Shown one piece after another: positions 1 through 8,047 of a DNA stretch of 12,983 nt. Numbering within the stretch: the first letter of the stretch is position 1; each line of letters starts with the position of its first letter. The stretch covers positions 1 to 12,983 of the forward strand of contig JACVCQ010000027.1 in assembly GCA_016741945.1 (NCBI GenBank). The letters run 5' to 3'. The position numbers were made by a program, and so were the translations under genes. The DNA is from Chitinophagaceae bacterium (GTDB lineage: Bacteria > Bacteroidota > Bacteroidia > Chitinophagales > Chitinophagaceae). Below the pieces are notes generated by a model. That model saw only the letters and a program-made list of their open reading frames with translations, did not search any database and had not been told where the DNA came from.

Positions 1-2
1 GT

Positions 3-425
3 GCTAAATCGGGAACCAATCTAATCACTGATCAAACATTTACAGATTTTAAATTACACATTGAATTTCGTTATCCCGCAGGAAGCAATAGCGGCGTGTA
101 TTTGCGCGGACGATATGAAGTGCAGGTAGAAGACAATGCCGGTAAAGAACCTGCTTCCACCTATTTCGGTGGCATTTATGGGTTCTTAACTCCCAATGAA
201 ATGACAGCTAAGGCACCCGGGGAATGGCAGAGCTTTGATATTACACTGATTGGTCGCCGGGTAACAGTAGTGGCGAATGGAAAAGCCATTATCGTAGATC
301 AGATTATTCCTGGTATTACAGGCGGTGCATTGGATAGCAAAGAAGGAGAACCGGGTCCTATTATGTTACAAGGCGATCATGGTCCGATTGAATATAGAAA
401 TATTGTTCTAACGCCGGCGAAATAA
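3..425 (+). CDS. DUF1080 / 3-keto-disaccharide hydrolase-like protein, 3' part only
   Basis: The reading frame is open from the first bases of the window to the TAA at 423-425, giving the last 140 residues; the true start lies upstream of the window. The motif GSNSGVYLRGRYEVQVED near the start, the GGIYGF stretch and the ending built around a GDHGPIEYRNI block are characteristic of DUF1080 (PF06439), a concanavalin-like beta-sandwich found in many secreted or periplasmic Bacteroidota proteins and annotated as a 3-keto-disaccharide hydrolase domain. The family acts on oxidised glycosides, but substrate cannot be read from this fragment. The next gene on the same strand is a sugar porter, which fits a role in carbohydrate use, although a 304-bp gap with a terminator-like hairpin separates them. 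Confidence 0.85.
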   Translation, partial: AKSGTNLITDQTFTDFKLHIEFRYPAGSNSGVYLRGRYEVQVEDNAGKEPASTYFGGIYGFLTPNEMTAKAPGEWQSFDITLIGRRVTVVANGKAIIVDQIIPGITGGALDSKEGEPGPIMLQGDHGPIEYRNIVLTPAK

Positions 426-729
426 TATTGCTAATTACTTCATCTACTGAATTCCATGTTTCATCTATTTCTATGTATCTCTTATCGAAGAGCTGTTAGT
501 GAATCAAATACATACCGTTATTTTGACCTAATAGCATTCTATTCAGTAAAAAGAAAAACCGATACCCATATTAAAATTTGATAGAACAATTTTGTAACCC
601 TAATGAACAACCAGGCCTGCTTTATAGTGGGTCTTTTTTTTATAGATACATGCTGAATCTTGCTTTTTGCTATTGTGAAATCGACTTACCATGATTTTAT
701 AGTATCTTAAATCATCAATTGATCTGCTT
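426..729. other. Intergenic region without a gene, upstream of the sugar porter
   Basis: No ORF with protein-like composition was found in these 304 bases. The stretch holds a terminator-like hairpin (613-641), a perfect 10-bp palindrome ATCAATTGAT (714-723) just before the porter start, and an AT-rich leader. A possible promoter for the porter lies around 675-705 (TTGTGA, then TATAGT after about 19 bases), but the match to either the housekeeping or the Bacteroidota consensus is poor. Confidence 0.6.
613..641 (+). terminator. Weak intrinsic-terminator-like hairpin with T run
   Basis: AGGCCTGC (613-620) can pair with GTGGGTCT (627-634) through eight base pairs, three of them G-U wobbles, around a six-base loop, and is followed directly by a run of T. 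It lies about 190 bases after the DUF1080 stop and about 90 before the porter start, so it could end the upstream transcript or attenuate read-through into the porter. The wobble pairs make the stem weak. Confidence 0.45.
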
Positions 730-2037
730 ATGCATAAGAAGCTTGCCTTATGGTCTATTACAGTAGGTTTGGGTGGATTATTATTTGGCTTGGATGTAGC
801 TGTTATCTCCGGTGCTGAACAGGCCATTCAATCATTATGGAGCCTGAGCGACTGGATGCATGGAACAGCCATTGCCATGGCATTGTATGGAACTGTTTTT
901 GGCGCTGCCTTAGGCAATATTCCTGCCAATCGTATTGGAAGAAAAAAGACATTGTTCTGGATCGGTATTTTATTCCTGGTCACTTCTGTTGGAGCTGCAT
1001 TGGCGCAGGATGTATATACATTTATGGTGTTTCGTTTTTTAAGTGGATTGAGTATTGGTGCATCTTCTGTGGTGGCACCTGTATATATCTCTGAGATTGC
1101 ACCACCCAAATATCGTGGCAGAATGGTGATCTCATTTCAATTGAATGTAGTAGCCGGAATTTTGCTGGCCTATTTTTCCAATTATTTATTACAAGGATTG
1201 GGGGGCGAGAACGACTGGAGATGGATGTTGGGTGTAGTAGCTATTCCTTCTCTTTTATTTTCCGTGATGATGTTGTTTACGCCTGAAACACCCAGGTGGT
1301 TGGTACTCTATAAAAATGATGCGGAAGCAGCCAAAAAAGTACTGGCCATTACCGGAGAAGCCACCGATGCTATGATTGATGCCATTCGTAATTCTGTGAC
1401 ACAGGTCAAAGAATCTTTGTTCTCCAAAAAATTCATGGCTCCTTTGGTATTGGCTTTTCTAATTGCTTTCTTCAATCAAATGTCGGGTATTAATGCCATC
1501 ATCTATTTTGCTCCAAAAGTTTTCGAAATGGCGGGTATTGAAAGAAGTGGTGCATTGTTATCTTCTGTAGGTATTGGTGTTGTGAACCTGATATTCACTA
1601 TCACCGGCTGGTATTTGATTGATCGGTTTGGACGAAAATTATTGATGTATGTAGGCTCTATCGGTTATATCATATCGCTTACATTGATAGCGATATCTTT
1701 TAATGCAGCAGATAAAACAATGATCGTATACTATGTATTTCTGTTTATTGCAGCGCATGCCGTTGGACAAGGTGCGGTAATTTGGGTGTTTTTATCAGAA
1801 CTATTTCCCAACTCCGTTCGTGCCAGCGGTACTTCGTTTGGATGCCTTACTCACTGGGTATTTGCGGCATTGGTGGCACAGGTATTTCCTTTCTTTGCCG
1901 CCAATGTACCCGGTACTTATATCTTCGGATTCTTTGCATTCATGATGTTCCTTCAATTGCTGTATGTATGGAAGATGATGCCGGAAACTAAGGGCGTTGC
2001 ATTGGAAGATATGGAACAAACGATCGTTTTACATTGA
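730..2037 (+). CDS. MFS sugar porter (XylE/GLUT-type), proton symporter
   Basis: The 435-residue protein is a major facilitator of the sugar porter family, an inner-membrane transporter predicted to have 12 helices. Family marks in order: GGLLFGLDVAVISGA in helix 1 (15-29), RIGRKK in the loop 2-3 (68-73), PETPRW at the end of helix 6 (185-190), NQMSGIN in helix 7 (249-255), DRFGRK in loop 8-9 (298-303), W352 and E357 in helix 10, and PETKG (418-422) after helix 12. By alignment with XylE, the sugar ligands Q168, Q289, N294 and W392 correspond to Q137, Q250, N255 and W352. Q288 is replaced by N249 and Q175 by I144, so the exact sugar is uncertain. It is shorter than XylE (491), mainly from compact loops and termini. 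The ATG at 730 is chosen because helix 1 begins a few residues later. Confidence 0.92.
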   Translation: MHKKLALWSITVGLGGLLFGLDVAVISGAEQAIQSLWSLSDWMHGTAIAMALYGTVFGAALGNIPANRIGRKKTLFWIGILFLVTSVGAALAQDVYTFMVFRFLSGLSIGASSVVAPVYISEIAPPKYRGRMVISFQLNVVAGILLAYFSNYLLQGLGGENDWRWMLGVVAIPSLLFSVMMLFTPETPRWLVLYKNDAEAAKKVLAITGEATDAMIDAIRNSVTQVKESLFSKKFMAPLVLAFLIAFFNQMSGINAIIYFAPKVFEMAGIERSGALLSSVGIGVVNLIFTITGWYLIDRFGRKLLMYVGSIGYIISLTLIAISFNAADKTMIVYYVFLFIAAHAVGQGAVIWVFLSELFPNSVRASGTSFGCLTHWVFAALVAQVFPFFAANVPGTYIFGFFAFMMFLQLLYVWKMMPETKGVALEDMEQTIVLH

Positions 2038-2050
2038 GGTAACAGGCAGT

Positions 2051-2677
2051 TTATGAAATAATAGAAGATACTTGTTTCACCTGATGTTTTTCAGAGTGAA
2101 AAGCATCCAATCGGTTTAATAAATGGTATAAAGTTTCTTGCTCTTTTGCATTCAGCGGAAAAAGGATATCCTCTATATCATCCAAGGTTTGCATACAACC
2201 AAAAATGATTTGCTGACCTTTTGCACTCAAGGAAAGCCTGGTGATTCTTTTATCGTTTTTATCTTTTTGCTCAATTAACCATTTGCGTGCAACAAAACGT
2301 TTCAGCATTTCACTACCGGTAGTAATCTCCATCAAGTTTTGTTTCAATAATTCTGTTTTAGTCATACCCGGATGCACCAATACAGTAGCCAATAATGCAA
2401 ACTCATCAATCGATGCAATATCATGTTTGGCCAACAAATCTTTGCTGGCCATCCTTAAAAAACGATACAACCTTGAAATAAAAATGCCTACCATATCCGT
2501 GGATGTCATCTTGCCCGATACTTTTTTCTTAATACTGCTGTTCTCCAGATCTACAGGTTGTTTAGTAAGATGTTTTCCCGGTTGGTCATTTTTAATCAAC
2601 CATACCCCAAAATCAGTGAGCGTACCCTTGGGGTGCAGATTTTCAAAGCTTTTCCATAATTGTTCTATCGGCTTCAT
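2051..2677 (-). CDS. MarR-family winged-helix transcriptional regulator
   Basis: The 208-residue protein has a central winged helix-turn-helix: helices at about 91-135 (from DEFALLATVL through the TKTELLK and TGSEMLKRFV helices) followed by a charged wing, DKNDKRITRLSLSAKG, at about 139-154. This layout is typical of MarR-type dimeric regulators. An N-terminal part of about 60 residues precedes the usual MarR fold, and the total is longer than the common 140-160. A long helix near 161-195 would form the dimer interface. The gene converges on the sugar porter with 13 bases between stops and is divergent from the TonB-dependent receptor 88 bases away, which makes that receptor and itself the likeliest targets. 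The ligand is unknown. The ATG at 2677 is the first in frame. Confidence 0.82.
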   Translation of the reverse strand: MKPIEQLWKSFENLHPKGTLTDFGVWLIKNDQPGKHLTKQPVDLENSSIKKKVSGKMTSTDMVGIFISRLYRFLRMASKDLLAKHDIASIDEFALLATVLVHPGMTKTELLKQNLMEITTGSEMLKRFVARKWLIEQKDKNDKRITRLSLSAKGQQIIFGCMQTLDDIEDILFPLNAKEQETLYHLLNRLDAFHSEKHQVKQVSSIIS

Positions 2678-2765
2678 ATGTTAAAATTACAATTTTGGAA
2701 TAATATTATTTCAATTTTGAACAATTTTTTTATTTCTTTGTCTTTCGAAAATAAAAGCAAGCAAT
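2678..2765. promoter_or_regulatory. Divergent control region between MarR gene and TonB receptor
   Basis: This 88-base AT-rich gap must hold the promoters of both divergent genes. It contains AATAATATTATT, a perfect 12-bp palindrome (2699-2710), which extends to a 20-base near-palindrome with a single mismatched pair (2695-2714). Two direct copies of CAATTTTG (2690-2697 and 2712-2719) flank it at a 22-base period, about two helical turns. These copies also resemble Bacteroidota promoter pieces (TTTG and TAnnTTTG-like), but the spacing is shorter than the usual one. MarR proteins bind palindromes of about this size, so this is the natural operator candidate. Binding is inferred, not shown. Confidence 0.5.
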
Positions 2766-5213
2766 ATGTCAAGCAAATTAGTTTTTCTCCTGGCAACACT
2801 GATTAGCTCATTGGTAGTTCGATCTGAAGCACAGAGTGTTCAGCAAGGGAGTCTTTCCGGTACTCTTATCGATAAAAATACACAGCGGCCGGTTGTTGCT
2901 GCAGTGGTTTTATTATCTCCTTCAGGAAAAAATACCCTTACAGACTCAACAGGGGTCTTTCGTTTTATAGGGCTAACACCGGGTACTTATAACATTAGTA
3001 TAAATACTCTTGGATATAAACCCCTGAATCTGAATAATGTTCTCATCACTAATGGAAATATCAATGTAATTACACTGGAAGCAGAGCCTGTGGCTTCTTC
3101 TTTGGGTGAAGTCACTGTCTCTGGCAGACGTGCTACTGCCAGAGCTGCCAGCATTGAAACACCATTGAGTGTGCAGAAAATGACCACTGAAGAAATCAAG
3201 CGAAATCCCGGTGGTAATTTTGATATCAGTAAAGTGGTACAATCACTTCCCGGAGTCGGTGGCGGTGTGGGTGGTGGCGGTTTCCGTAATGATATCATCA
3301 TTCGTGGTGGTGCACCCAATGAGAATGTGTATTACCTCGATGGTATTGAAATACCCGTGATCAATCACTTTGGTACACAAGGAAGTGGTTGTGGACCCCA
3401 AGGCATTTTGAACGCTAATTTTATCGAAGAAGTAAAACTTAGTTCCAGTGCATTTGATGCGCGCTATGATAATGCCTTGAGTAGTGTATTACAGTTCAGA
3501 CAAAAATCGGGGAACGATAAAAGAACACAGGGGAATGTGATATTGAGTGCCACAGAACTGGCCTTGACATTGGATGGCCCGCTGGATAAAAAAACAACGT
3601 ATCTCGCTTCTGTTCGAAGAAGCTACCTGCAGTTGCTTTTCCAAGCCATTGATTTACCGATTAGGCCTAATTACTGGGACTTTCAATTTAAAACCACTAC
3701 CAAGATCAATCCTACTACCACCCTCAGTTTTTTAGGATTGGGTGCCATTGATGAATTCAAATTTGCAGCGCCCAAATCTGCTACTCCTGAAAAATTATAT
3801 GTTATCAATAGTAACCCCATCATCAATCAATGGAATTATACCGTTGGTGCCAGTTTAAGAAAATTAACTAAAAAAGGTTTTTGGAATCTGGCATTGAGCA
3901 GGAATACACTAAATAATAATGTTGAGAAGTTTGAAGACAATGAAAAGCCATCTCCCACTACTCAAACTTTATTAACCGATAGCAGAGAAACAGAAAACAA
4001 ACTCCGTTGGGATATGACAACGAATAGTAGTAATGGATGGAAAATTAGTTATGGAGCCATGCTACAGTATGTGGATTTTAATAATGAGTTCAATAATCTT
4101 TTCAGAAAAGAATTGCGCGACCAAAATGGTAATATCATTCAACCGGAACTCAGAATCGTTGCCAATAGCAATACCGATTTTATTAAATACGGTGCTTTTA
4201 TTCAGGGAAGCAAAAAAATATTCCGTGATAAAGTAGCCGTAAGTGCCGGTATTCGAATGGATGCGAATAGTTTGAATAACAGTGAGTCTAATCCATTGCA
4301 ACAATTATCACCAAGACTATCTATGAGTTATGCTGTTGCACGTACCTGGAATATCAATGCCAGTATCGGACGATATTATAAACTGCCTGCTTATACACAA
4401 TTGGCTTTTAGAAATGGCGGGGTAGGTAATCCGGGTAATTATATCCAAAGTACCCATTATGTAGCCGGTGTTGAATACATTCCTAGTAGTACTTTTCGTT
4501 TAACGGTAGAAGGCTTTTACAAGCAGTACACAGACTATCCGGTGAGTGTTTTAGACGGTATCAGTCTAGCGAATAAAGGAACTGAGTTTGGTAGTATTGG
4601 TAATGAAGCTATTGCGCAATCAGGAAAAGGAAGAGCCTATGGTATGGAAATTTTCATGCAGAAAAAACTCACCAAACGGTTCTTTGGTATCCTTAGCTAT
4701 ACATTATACAAATCAGAATTTACCAATAGCAATGGTATGTATTTACCGGCAGCCTGGGATAATGGACAACTCCTAAGTATTACTGCAGGATATAAATTAC
4801 CACGCAACTGGGAATTGGGAATTAAATTCCGTTACCAAGGTGCTGCACCATTAACACCTTTCGATCTGGCAGCTTCCAGATTGAATTACCTGAGTGTTGG
4901 AACCGGTATCCTTGATTATAATCGCTTTAACGCAAATCGATTACCAGCTTTTAACTCCAGTGATATTCGTATCGATAAAAAATGGAATTATCGCAAAACA
5001 ACACTCAATGTATTCATTGATATTACTAATTGGTATGGTTCAAAAATCAGTGGCATTCCACAATATACTTTCCAGCGAAATGCTGATAATACTGCCTTTC
5101 TTACTACAAACGGGCAACCGATTGCACCCAATGGGAGTAATGCAATACCCCTGATATTGTCGAATGCAGAAGTGCAGATTACACCTACTTTTGGTTTGAT
5201 AGTAGAGTTCTAA
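2766..5213 (+). CDS. TonB-dependent outer-membrane receptor with carboxypeptidase-like N-terminal domain
   Basis: The 815-residue protein starts with a signal peptide (about 1-22, cleavage after SEA). A carboxypeptidase-regulatory-like beta-sandwich (about 28-105) follows, with GTLIDKNTQRPV and the DSTGVFRFIGLTPGTY core. A plug domain lies at about 125-250 (SVQKMTTEEIKRNPGG, IIIRGGAPNENVYYLDGIEIP) and a 22-strand barrel is expected from about 260 to the end. It finishes in a phenylalanine, as expected for outer-membrane barrels. Such receptors import large or scarce ligands using energy from TonB-ExbBD. There is no SusD partner next to it, which argues against a classical glycan Sus system; the ligand is not readable. 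A glycine-rich loop (163-172) and a lone cysteine (C209) sit in the plug. It is monocistronic, ends in a strong terminator, and is divergent from a MarR regulator. Confidence 0.93.
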   Translation: MSSKLVFLLATLISSLVVRSEAQSVQQGSLSGTLIDKNTQRPVVAAVVLLSPSGKNTLTDSTGVFRFIGLTPGTYNISINTLGYKPLNLNNVLITNGNINVITLEAEPVASSLGEVTVSGRRATARAASIETPLSVQKMTTEEIKRNPGGNFDISKVVQSLPGVGGGVGGGGFRNDIIIRGGAPNENVYYLDGIEIPVINHFGTQGSGCGPQGILNANFIEEVKLSSSAFDARYDNALSSVLQFRQKSGNDKRTQGNVILSATELALTLDGPLDKKTTYLASVRRSYLQLLFQAIDLPIRPNYWDFQFKTTTKINPTTTLSFLGLGAIDEFKFAAPKSATPEKLYVINSNPIINQWNYTVGASLRKLTKKGFWNLALSRNTLNNNVEKFEDNEKPSPTTQTLLTDSRETENKLRWDMTTNSSNGWKISYGAMLQYVDFNNEFNNLFRKELRDQNGNIIQPELRIVANSNTDFIKYGAFIQGSKKIFRDKVAVSAGIRMDANSLNNSESNPLQQLSPRLSMSYAVARTWNINASIGRYYKLPAYTQLAFRNGGVGNPGNYIQSTHYVAGVEYIPSSTFRLTVEGFYKQYTDYPVSVLDGISLANKGTEFGSIGNEAIAQSGKGRAYGMEIFMQKKLTKRFFGILSYTLYKSEFTNSNGMYLPAAWDNGQLLSITAGYKLPRNWELGIKFRYQGAAPLTPFDLAASRLNYLSVGTGILDYNRFNANRLPAFNSSDIRIDKKWNYRKTTLNVFIDITNWYGSKISGIPQYTFQRNADNTAFLTTNGQPIAPNGSNAIPLILSNAEVQITPTFGLIVEF

Positions 5214-5219
5214 AACAAA

Positions 5220-5260
5220 AGAGGCTGCATCAAAATCTGATACAGCCTCTTTATTTTTTT
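5220..5260. terminator. Bidirectional intrinsic terminator
   Basis: AGAGGCTG (5220-5227) pairs perfectly with CAGCCTCT (5243-5250). After one mismatch the stem continues with ATCA/TGAT around a five-base loop. The plus strand continues into TTATTTTTTT, ending the TonB receptor transcript seven bases after its stop. On the minus strand the same stem is followed by TTTTGTTTT, so it can also end the rhodopsin operon, whose last stop codon is at 5322. Confidence 0.88.
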
Positions 5261-5321
5261 ACTATGAATTATCAGCAATAAGCCATAAACCATCAAACAA
5301 CCTTACAGACCCTCTTTTTCT

Positions 5322-5933
5322 TTATGGTTTTGCATAAGGTAAACGGTGGATCTTTTCTGTTTGATAATAAGCATCAATTCCCAATGATGTAACAGATGAA
5401 TATTTTTCTAAAGGAAGAAACCCATCTCCTTCTCTGAGATCTTCTGAGAGGTATACCGATTCGATATAGCCGGTCACTAAAAAGGTTCCATTACTGGGTA
5501 TCGCAATGATTTCGGCAAGCGATAAAAGATATTGGATACGACTTTCTTGAACAAATGGAGCCGTACAACCATCGCGCCATAATTCATTCAATCCTACCAC
5601 TTCAAATTCATTCACAGCTGCATCATATTTAGCACTGGTTTGATGAGCCTGCTCAATGATACCCGGATGAATATGATTCATGGTATATAAGCATGTATCT
5701 TCTATGTTTCGAATGGTATCCGGAGCTGCAGCCTTAGGTCTGTTGATAAATCCGATCATAGCAGGATCTGCACCCAAATGCACGATATTACTAAAGACGG
5801 CAAGATTGGGAATACCTTCCTTACTTACTGTGCCAATCAGACAAACACTTTTAAATCCACTTAAACTATTGATGAAATTAGTGCGATAAAAACGATCCCA
5901 AGATTGAATTGATGCTTTGGTAATAGTAATCAT
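5322..5933 (-). CDS. Flavin-reductase-like FMN-binding split-barrel protein, last gene of the rhodopsin operon
   Basis: The 203-residue protein matches the flavin reductase / DIM6-NTAB split-barrel family. The core runs from about residue 22 (INSLSGFKSVCLIGTVSKEG) through PNLAVFSNIVHLGADPAMIGFINRP, the usual FMN-binding strand-turn-strand, to TCLYTMNHI and the later YIESVYLSEDL strand. Members bind FMN and pass electrons from NAD(P)H to flavins, or serve as flavoprotein oxidoreductases of unknown substrate. The ATG (5931-5933) overlaps the blh stop as ATGA, a classic sign of translational coupling, so it belongs to the same transcript as rhodopsin, crtY and blh. CrtY-type cyclases are known to need reduced FAD although their reaction is not a net redox change. 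A role in keeping that flavin reduced is my inference. Confidence 0.85.
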   Translation of the reverse strand: MITITKASIQSWDRFYRTNFINSLSGFKSVCLIGTVSKEGIPNLAVFSNIVHLGADPAMIGFINRPKAAAPDTIRNIEDTCLYTMNHIHPGIIEQAHQTSAKYDAAVNEFEVVGLNELWRDGCTAPFVQESRIQYLLSLAEIIAIPSNGTFLVTGYIESVYLSEDLREGDGFLPLEKYSSVTSLGIDAYYQTEKIHRLPYAKP

Positions 5934-6913
5934 GTGCTGATACGATCTTTTTTACGTAAATGTTGATACATATCACTCATCACTTCCAAATGAGGAGCTG
6001 TTAAAATGGCGATTCCTATAAAAAAGAAAAATAAAAATACAGACTCAGTTTTTAAATAACTGGCCAGTATCATCAATATTCCAATCCCTACAAAAGCAAT
6101 CAATGAATACGGGATGCATTTTTGTAAGAGCCGCGGATAAGTCATGATCTCAGTTCCTGAATTCGAAAGATGTTGTCGGATATTTTCCAACGATTGCAAA
6201 GAATGCCAGCCTCCGAAATAAAAAGCAAAAGCAAGTGGTAACGGAAGATAGATGATGATGCCTAATATTATTATGGTGCGTAATAATGTATTCAAATGCC
6301 ATTCAATAGCCAATGTATACTTGGTTTGTAACCGGAAAAATTGCACAATCAACAAACATAACACTGAAAAAATAAGATATACTGAATTTTCTGTTTTAAA
6401 AAGAGTTGATAAAAAAGCAGCGTTTTGTTTTTCGATAATGGATAGAATAGGTAATACTTCTGATGAATGCGTTAATAAGAGCACAAGTACAATCAATAAC
6501 CCATAATTGGTTTGTAAGAGGATCGTCGATTTTTTTGTAACCGAAAATGGAAGCGGTAAATCTGTTTCCCCGAAATGGAAGGCAGACAATACAATAAACA
6601 ATAACAAAGCAAAAGAGGGAAAAAAATACCAGCAAATGCCATACAGTAGCATCCTAGACAAGTAAGTAAAATAAAATCGTATACTTGAAAATGATCTGTT
6701 TTGAAGTGTACTGTTTTGTTTGGCTACGGTATGATCTAAAGCACCGTGTGGAATCCCGGCTATTAGAATTGTTACTGCAAAAACGATCCATTGAATAGTT
6801 ATCGGCACTGGAATAACAAAGTGATTCCACAACACCAGTAAAAGCCCTGATGCGAGTACTATTTTACTCAAGACTGGATTACCGGAATATTGGTGAAAGG
6901 AATGGGCTTCCAT
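5930..6913 (-). CDS. blh: Brp/Blh-family beta-carotene 15,15'-dioxygenase (retinal synthesis)
   Basis: The product (327 residues) is a very hydrophobic, multi-helix membrane protein. Family marks are IPHGALDH (54-61, H56 and H61), AFHFGETD (111-118, H113), YFGGWHS (232-238, H237) and a C-terminal APHLEVMSDM (306-315, H308). The Brp/Blh family are iron enzymes that split beta-carotene at the central double bond into two retinals, with histidines as iron ligands. This gene follows crtY and rhodopsin, so the substrate is made by its neighbour and the product used by the first gene. The ATG at 6913 gives a 46-base overlap with crtY. A TTG at 6869-6871, overlapping the crtY TGA, is an alternative that would remove 14 residues. 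A histidine expected four residues after H237 in some relatives is a serine here. Confidence 0.93.
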   Translation of the reverse strand: MEAHSFHQYSGNPVLSKIVLASGLLLVLWNHFVIPVPITIQWIVFAVTILIAGIPHGALDHTVAKQNSTLQNRSFSSIRFYFTYLSRMLLYGICWYFFPSFALLLFIVLSAFHFGETDLPLPFSVTKKSTILLQTNYGLLIVLVLLLTHSSEVLPILSIIEKQNAAFLSTLFKTENSVYLIFSVLCLLIVQFFRLQTKYTLAIEWHLNTLLRTIIILGIIIYLPLPLAFAFYFGGWHSLQSLENIRQHLSNSGTEIMTYPRLLQKCIPYSLIAFVGIGILMILASYLKTESVFLFFFFIGIAILTAPHLEVMSDMYQHLRKKDRIST

Positions 6914-8046
6914 AATTCAGGGATCGTTTGGAGAAATGATATTTTAGGTAGTTGGGCAAACAAACAAGCTTCCTGCCAAAGATTCGTATCCTCGTCTAAA
7001 AACCGAAGTATATGATTGAAAGAAACTCGTTCAAATAAGGTTTCAAGTATGTATCGTGCTTCATTTGGTTTTTTCTGAATGATCTGTAATAATAACTGAT
7101 CATAAAAATGGAAACGATTTTTCTTAAAACCAAGCACTTCTTTTCCGGTGAGCACTTGTGTAGCAAGTTGCAAACAGTCTTTTAATATTCTATTAAACGC
7201 ATAGCCCGTTGTAGGTTTCACCATACCGGCAGCCGTTCCAATGGCAATGGAACCTTCATGTGTAAATCTTTGAAAAACATAATCTGTCATGGGTATTACA
7301 GACTGCTCACGCCGCGTAATCTTAAATGTAGTCTTGAACTTTTTATGGATAAAATCTGTGAGTGTTGTTTCAAAATATTGTTGATCGAAAGGCTTATCAC
7401 TGAAACTGGTAAATTCAATCAGCGCGTTATTGTCTGCGAAAGGGAGAGCATAAATAAAACTAACACCTTGATCTTGTGCAGTTCTGAAGTCCATCAGTGT
7501 AGCAGCAGCTGCATTAAAAACTTTTTTTTCAGTTTCAATCTGCCAACCATAAAATTGTTGTTGTAGGTATACCCGTGAATGTTCAGTTGCTATTTTCTGA
7601 TCCCAGGAACTGGAAAATACTTGTTTGGCAAAATAACTTTGGTGATCAGTACTGACATAAAAACCATCTTCTCTTTTTTTAGTCAGCAATACCTGTTCCA
7701 CAGCATATTCAATCTGTGGATTTTGTTGGATCAAAGAGAAATGAAAATCAAAAAAATCTGTACTATGTATATGACCATATACATAGGGTGCGATAGCATT
7801 GGTTTGAAATCCGGATCTTGTACCAATTGATAGCTGTTCCCATTGTTTACTGATCAAATGTTGGTAAGGATGTACACCCGGTTGATACCAAAAGCACCAA
7901 GTCTTTTTTTGTTGAATAGATTTTCCATCATCCAGCAAAAGGATCCGTTGACCATTGTACATAGGATGTTGCAGCAATGCTCTCATCATTTGCATTCCTG
8001 CACAGCCTGCACCAATAATGATGATATCGTATGCTTGGGTGGTCAT
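6868..8046 (-). CDS. crtY: Lycopene beta-cyclase, CrtY type
   Basis: From the ATG at 8046 the protein has 392 residues, the usual length for CrtY. An N-terminal Rossmann motif (DIIIIGAGCAG, 7-17) binds the flavin/dinucleotide. KTWCFW (48-53), FYGWQIE (165-171), DFR (186-188), FIYALPF (197-203) with E211 in the following strand, IPM (251-253) and GTAAGMVKPTTGYAF (270-284) are the conserved cyclase blocks in the right order. The enzyme closes both ends of lycopene to beta-carotene at the membrane, and members of this type require reduced FAD. It lies 52 bases after rhodopsin, with a strong hairpin in between, and overlaps blh by 46 bases. A GTG at 8073 would add nine residues but lies inside the hairpin loop, so the ATG is preferred. 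Lycopene-making genes (crtE, crtB, crtI) are not in the window. Confidence 0.94.
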   Translation of the reverse strand: MTTQAYDIIIIGAGCAGMQMMRALLQHPMYNGQRILLLDDGKSIQQKKTWCFWYQPGVHPYQHLISKQWEQLSIGTRSGFQTNAIAPYVYGHIHSTDFFDFHFSLIQQNPQIEYAVEQVLLTKKREDGFYVSTDHQSYFAKQVFSSSWDQKIATEHSRVYLQQQFYGWQIETEKKVFNAAAATLMDFRTAQDQGVSFIYALPFADNNALIEFTSFSDKPFDQQYFETTLTDFIHKKFKTTFKITRREQSVIPMTDYVFQRFTHEGSIAIGTAAGMVKPTTGYAFNRILKDCLQLATQVLTGKEVLGFKKNRFHFYDQLLLQIIQKKPNEARYILETLFERVSFNHILRFLDEDTNLWQEACLFAQLPKISFLQTIPELWKPIPFTNIPVIQS

Positions 8047-8047
8047 A

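Noticed and set aside
2241..2684. 147-codon plus-strand ORF opposite the MarR gene
   Set aside because: It lies wholly antisense to a recognisable winged-helix gene, and its translation is cysteine- and serine-rich without any motif.
2987..3319. 110-codon minus-strand ORF inside the TonB receptor
   Set aside because: It is a shadow of the conserved plug-coding region with a proline-rich artefact from the glycine-rich loop.
5270..5330. Second hairpin (AAACCAT with ATGGTTT) after the flavin-reductase gene
   Set aside because: The arms are seven bases with about 30 bases between them and no T run; the adjacent 5220-5260 terminator explains the end of the transcript.
7258..7566. 102-codon plus-strand ORF opposite crtY
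   Set aside because: Antisense to conserved CrtY blocks, with cysteine-rich, non-protein-like composition.
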